Shown here: positions 5,250 to 7,409 of the stretch, in pieces
How the letters are laid out: each line of letters starts with the position of its first letter
Numbering within the stretch: position 1 is the stretch's first letter
Source: Bacillota bacterium
GTDB lineage: Bacteria; Bacillota; Clostridia; Oscillospirales; Acutalibacteraceae
Assembly: GCA_023415895.1 (NCBI GenBank)
Contig: JAEZJA010000113.1
Location: forward strand, 1 to 7,409
Length of the DNA: 7,409 nt
Direction of reading: 5' to 3'
The notes under the pieces: generated by a model
Seen by the model: only the letters and a program-made list of their open reading frames with translations
The model's database searches: none
What the model was told of the DNA's origin: nothing
Program-made: the position numbers and the translations under genes

Positions 5250-6500
5250 TCAGCTGCGTGGAAGGGGCGAGAGCTCCACCGGCAGAGTGGTCGTTAGGCC
5301 GCTATAGAATGGTGTATGTTCTTGACGAACGGTTGCATAGCCGGGAGCGGATACCTCTACGATATACACGGGCGTTATCTCGGCAAGTGGCAGTTCCATG
5401 GCGGGAGTGTTGCCACTGGCATCGGTGGAGCTGACCCGAAGGATGACCTCCGTATCCGTCTGGAGGGCACCCACAGCTTTATCCGGCCGGGAAATAATCA
5501 CGCGTGCGCCGCTGACAGGCTGCGTTTCGTGCGCGGTTGTGACCAGTACGTGGAATTGATAGCCAGGCGACGGCAGATCCTTGGACGCAGGCATTGGCTG
5601 CTCGGGCTGCTCCGGCAAAAGGATCAGCTTTTCGGCAGGTTTCACAGGGGAGGAGTCCAGGGGAGCATCCTCCTCTGGCTGTCCCAAAGTGCGTACAGTC
5701 GGCACGGAAAGGGGCCGCTGCGATGCCTGAACATGTACAAAGTGGGGAAATCGGATAGAGACAGGCTCCGTCTGTGTCAAAAGAACTGGTTCAGGCGGCA
5801 TGGATTCATCAGGTTCGGATTTTTCAGGCTCGGGTTCTTCGGGCTCGAATTCTTCCGGAGCGGGATATGGAGTCACGGATTCGCTTTGGGGCATCTCCAC
5901 GGGCGGCTGCGCGAGAGAGGGTGGCTGCTCTTCCATGGGCAGTGTATGGTCACGCAGCATGGACGGGGTGAGCATTTCCTCCTCCGTCTCATAAGTCGTC
6001 GGGGATTCATTGAAGTCCTCTCTGTCCCCTCTGATCATGGCGGGGGAGATCAACGGCTGCATCTCATCCTCTGTCCATAGCCTTATGGCTGCTGCGGAGG
6101 CGACGGGTTCGGGGTCATTGTCATAATCGTCGGTTGACCCCCACAGCATGGATGGGGAGATGGCCTCCTCAACCTCCTCCGCTTGGAGCCTAATACTTTG
6201 CGGGTCAGAAGTGTAAACCGGCTGTTCTTGCGGCCTTTTTGTGTGCAGGCCGACCATTGAGGGCGTAGCCGGTGCCTCCTCTGATGCTGTCGGGATGGCC
6301 GGACGGGGTTCATCGCTGCTGACGGCGGTCTCCTCATCGGAGGGCTCCTGGGCGGAGGACTCCTGCGCGATGGGCTGCTCGGCGGCGGGCATTTCAGAGG
6401 GGGGATTGCTTTCAGGCGGCGAATTGCGCCGGTAAGCCCGGAGCAATTCCTCTTTGTATTGTTCGATAGCTTGCTGAAATGTTTGTTCAAAGTTATTCAT
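5250..6500 (-). CDS. Acidic, largely disordered protein with a repeated [ST]P[SA]M motif and C-terminal carboxypeptidase-regulatory-like domain
   Basis: 416 residues, ATG at 6500-6498, with a GGAAGGGG (6520-6513) ribosome site spaced somewhat long at 12 bases. Residues 8-25 form a charged helix (AIEQYKEELLRAY). Residues 26-310 are Pro/Glu/Ser-rich and strongly acidic, predicted disordered, and carry four copies of a short motif: TPSMVG (79-84), SPSMLWG (115-121), SPAMIRG (152-158) and TPSMLRD (178-184), each near an acidic run. Residues 216-238 are an EP-rich stretch. Residues 313-413 look like a beta-sandwich with TTA (321-323), PVSGARV (328-334), TDASGNT (359-365), APGY (385-388) and TPFYSGLT (396-403). 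There is no signal peptide, membrane helix or cysteine. I do not recognise a named family. The shared plan with the 481-1188 product and the neighbouring spoVB-like gene suggest an envelope or spore scaffold role (inference). Confidence 0.8.
   Translation of the reverse strand: MNNFEQTFQQAIEQYKEELLRAYRRNSPPESNPPSEMPAAEQPIAQESSAQEPSDEETAVSSDEPRPAIPTASEEAPATPSMVGLHTKRPQEQPVYTSDPQSIRLQAEEVEEAISPSMLWGSTDDYDNDPEPVASAAAIRLWTEDEMQPLISPAMIRGDREDFNESPTTYETEEEMLTPSMLRDHTLPMEEQPPSLAQPPVEMPQSESVTPYPAPEEFEPEEPEPEKSEPDESMPPEPVLLTQTEPVSIRFPHFVHVQASQRPLSVPTVRTLGQPEEDAPLDSSPVKPAEKLILLPEQPEQPMPASKDLPSPGYQFHVLVTTAHETQPVSGARVIISRPDKAVGALQTDTEVILRVSSTDASGNTPAMELPLAEITPVYIVEVSAPGYATVRQEHTPFYSGLTTTLPVELSPLPRS
5946..6264 (-). 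repeat. Four degenerate coding repeats around [ST]-P-[SA]-M-[VLI]
   Basis: Within the 416-residue protein the motif recurs at residues 79, 115, 152 and 178, with spacings of 36, 37 and 26. The two middle copies share a longer unit: SIRLQAEEVEEAISPSML (102-119) and AIRLWTEDEMQPLISPAMI (138-156). The fourth keeps only an acidic EEEM lead-in before TPSML. DNA similarity is low, so these are old copies held at protein level, unlike the fresh repeats at 574-792. Confidence 0.7.
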
Positions 6501-6694
6501 TGGCGGTCATTGCCCCTTCCCCATGCAATCGGCTATATCGCATTCTTCACTTTGTATGTATATGTGGCTTGGGACGCATTCATACTTGTTTTGAGACAAA
6601 CTCCCGATGCTCACACACGCAGGGAATTGCATTGATGGGCGGAATGGTGTAGAATAGGACGCATCAACATGGACAGAAGGGAATTGTGAGGGCT
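6501..6694. other. Divergent intergenic region between the 416-residue gene and nif3
   Basis: These 194 bases carry the control signals for two genes facing away from each other. The nif3 side has a vegetative-type promoter. On the other strand CATACAAA (6558-6551) resembles a SigE-type -10, CATACAAT, but a matching -35 is not clear. No RNA gene or strong hairpin is seen. Confidence 0.5.
6627..6655 (+). promoter_or_regulatory. Candidate SigA-type promoter of nif3
   Basis: TTGCAT (6627-6632) and TAGAAT (6650-6655) are separated by exactly 17 bases. The -10 matches TATAAT at five of six positions, while the -35 keeps only its TTG. Transcription would begin near 6662, about 30 bases before the gene. 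Confidence 0.5.
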
Positions 6695-7409
6695 ATGACG
6701 TCAGTGACAGGACCGGTTACCATCCGGAGCATTCTGGAGGCACTGGATGAATGGGCCCCCTTTGCCTCGGCGGAGAGTTGGGACAACGTCGGACTGTTGG
6801 TGGGTACTGCGCAGGCTTGTGTGCAGCGCGTGATGACCTCACTGGATGTAACCCCTGCGGTGGTGGAGCAGGCGGCGGCCTTTGGTGCTCAACTGCTGAT
6901 CAGCCACCACCCTGTACTGTTTCGCCCGATATCTCGTTTGCTGCCCGATCATCCCGTCTATCTGCTGGCACGTCAGGGCATTGCCGCCATCGCCGCGCAT
7001 ACCAATCTGGACAGCGCGGACGGGGGTGTCAACGACGGATTGGCTGCCCTGCTGGGGTTGAGCGATGTGCGCAAGGGCAAGGATGGTCTTTGCCGCATTG
7101 GGTCACTCGAGCAGCCCCTGTCTCCGGCCCGGTTTGTGGAATTGGCTGCCCATAGCCTGGGTGTACCCGCAGGCGGTATCCAGTGGCAGGACGGCGGTAA
7201 GGATATTCAAACGGTCGGCGTATGCAGCGGCGCAGGCGGCGATTATCTGGAGGAGTTGGCCGCGTCTTCCGACGCGGTTGTAACAGGCGAATTGCATTAT
7301 CACGAGTGGCCGCTCACGACGAGCGTCACCATAGTAGCCGCGGGGCATTATTACACCGAAATCCACGCCGCCCGCCTGCTGGCGCAGCGGCTGCGCGAAG
7401 CGTTCCCCA
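6695..7409 (+). CDS. Nif3/DUF34 family dinuclear-metal protein (YbgI/YqfO-like), 3' truncated by the window edge
   Basis: An open frame of 238 codons continues past the window end. The N-terminus (ILEALDEWAPFASAESWDNVGLLVG, 13-37) is the classic Nif3 opening, with SWDNVGLLVG as its core. The metal-ligand residues of the family are all visible: His71 and His72 in ISHHPVLF, Asp106 in AHTNLDSADGGVNDGL, and His218 and Glu222 in AAGHYYTEIHAA. The C-terminal half runs straight from the middle of the fold to TGELHYHE, so the roughly 100-residue insert of the long YqfO form is absent; this is the short form and should end within about 25 residues. The family is often annotated as type 2 GTP cyclohydrolase I, but its cellular role is unsettled. 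The start is ATG 6695; an in-frame GTG at 6686 has a better spaced AAGG (6677-6680) and may be used instead. Confidence 0.9.
   Translation, partial: MTSVTGPVTIRSILEALDEWAPFASAESWDNVGLLVGTAQACVQRVMTSLDVTPAVVEQAAAFGAQLLISHHPVLFRPISRLLPDHPVYLLARQGIAAIAAHTNLDSADGGVNDGLAALLGLSDVRKGKDGLCRIGSLEQPLSPARFVELAAHSLGVPAGGIQWQDGGKDIQTVGVCSGAGGDYLEELAASSDAVVTGELHYHEWPLTTSVTIVAAGHYYTEIHAARLLAQRLREAFP

Noticed and set aside
5316..6080. 254-codon plus-strand frame opposite the 416-residue gene
   Set aside because: Gly/Arg/Phe-rich antisense of a Pro/Glu/Ser-rich coding region, where stops are rare; the minus-strand protein has a recognisable C-terminal domain and ribosome site.
6751..7155. 134-codon plus-strand frame inside nif3
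   Set aside because: Out-of-frame shadow of the Nif3 frame, which carries every expected metal ligand and continues to the window edge.

Overview
The window looks like a chromosomal segment of a spore-forming Gram-positive anaerobe, most likely a Clostridia member. Supporting signs are a SpoVB-type flippase, a cytoplasmically made SpoIID-like protein with three peptidoglycan-binding repeats, strong AGGAGG-type ribosome binding sites, use of TTG starts, and compact hairpin terminators. The exact lineage cannot be read from the sequence.

Layout. 1-111 (+) is the tail of a membrane protein, probably an ECF-transporter S component. 112-480 has no convincing gene; it holds a 13-bp hairpin (248-279) and what looks like a worn intergenic repeat (about 290-366), then the leader of the next operon. 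481-1188 and 1203-2570 (+) are a two-gene operon: a proline-rich protein with a beta-sandwich C-terminus, and a SpoIID-like protein with three peptidoglycan-binding repeats. It ends at a strong terminator (2619-2657). 2822-3466 (+) is a HAD phosphatase or phosphomutase with a TTG start and its own terminator. Converging on it from the other strand is a SpoVB-like flippase (5154-3580, TTG start), preceded by a 416-residue acidic, mostly disordered protein (6500-5250). Diverging from that protein is a Nif3/DUF34 gene that runs off the right edge (6695-7409).

How the genes fit together. Several point at spore or cell-envelope peptidoglycan. SpoVB-type proteins are lipid II flippases for cortex synthesis, SpoIID domains cut or bind glycan strands, and the three other repeats are peptidoglycan-binding modules. 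The most interesting point is that the two otherwise unlike proteins, at 481-1188 and 6500-5250, share one design. Each has a short N-terminal amphipathic helix with a common I-[DE]-x-Y-[KR]-E-E-[ML]-x-R-x-Y pattern, a long low-complexity proline-rich linker, and a C-terminal beta domain with matching TTA, PV..ARV, TD.SG.T, GY and P.F.G.T signatures. None of the three proteins has a signal peptide or membrane segment. That would suit mother-cell proteins assembling on the forespore surface. This is inference; no function has been shown for the helix or for the repeated [ST]-P-[SA]-M motif in the larger protein.
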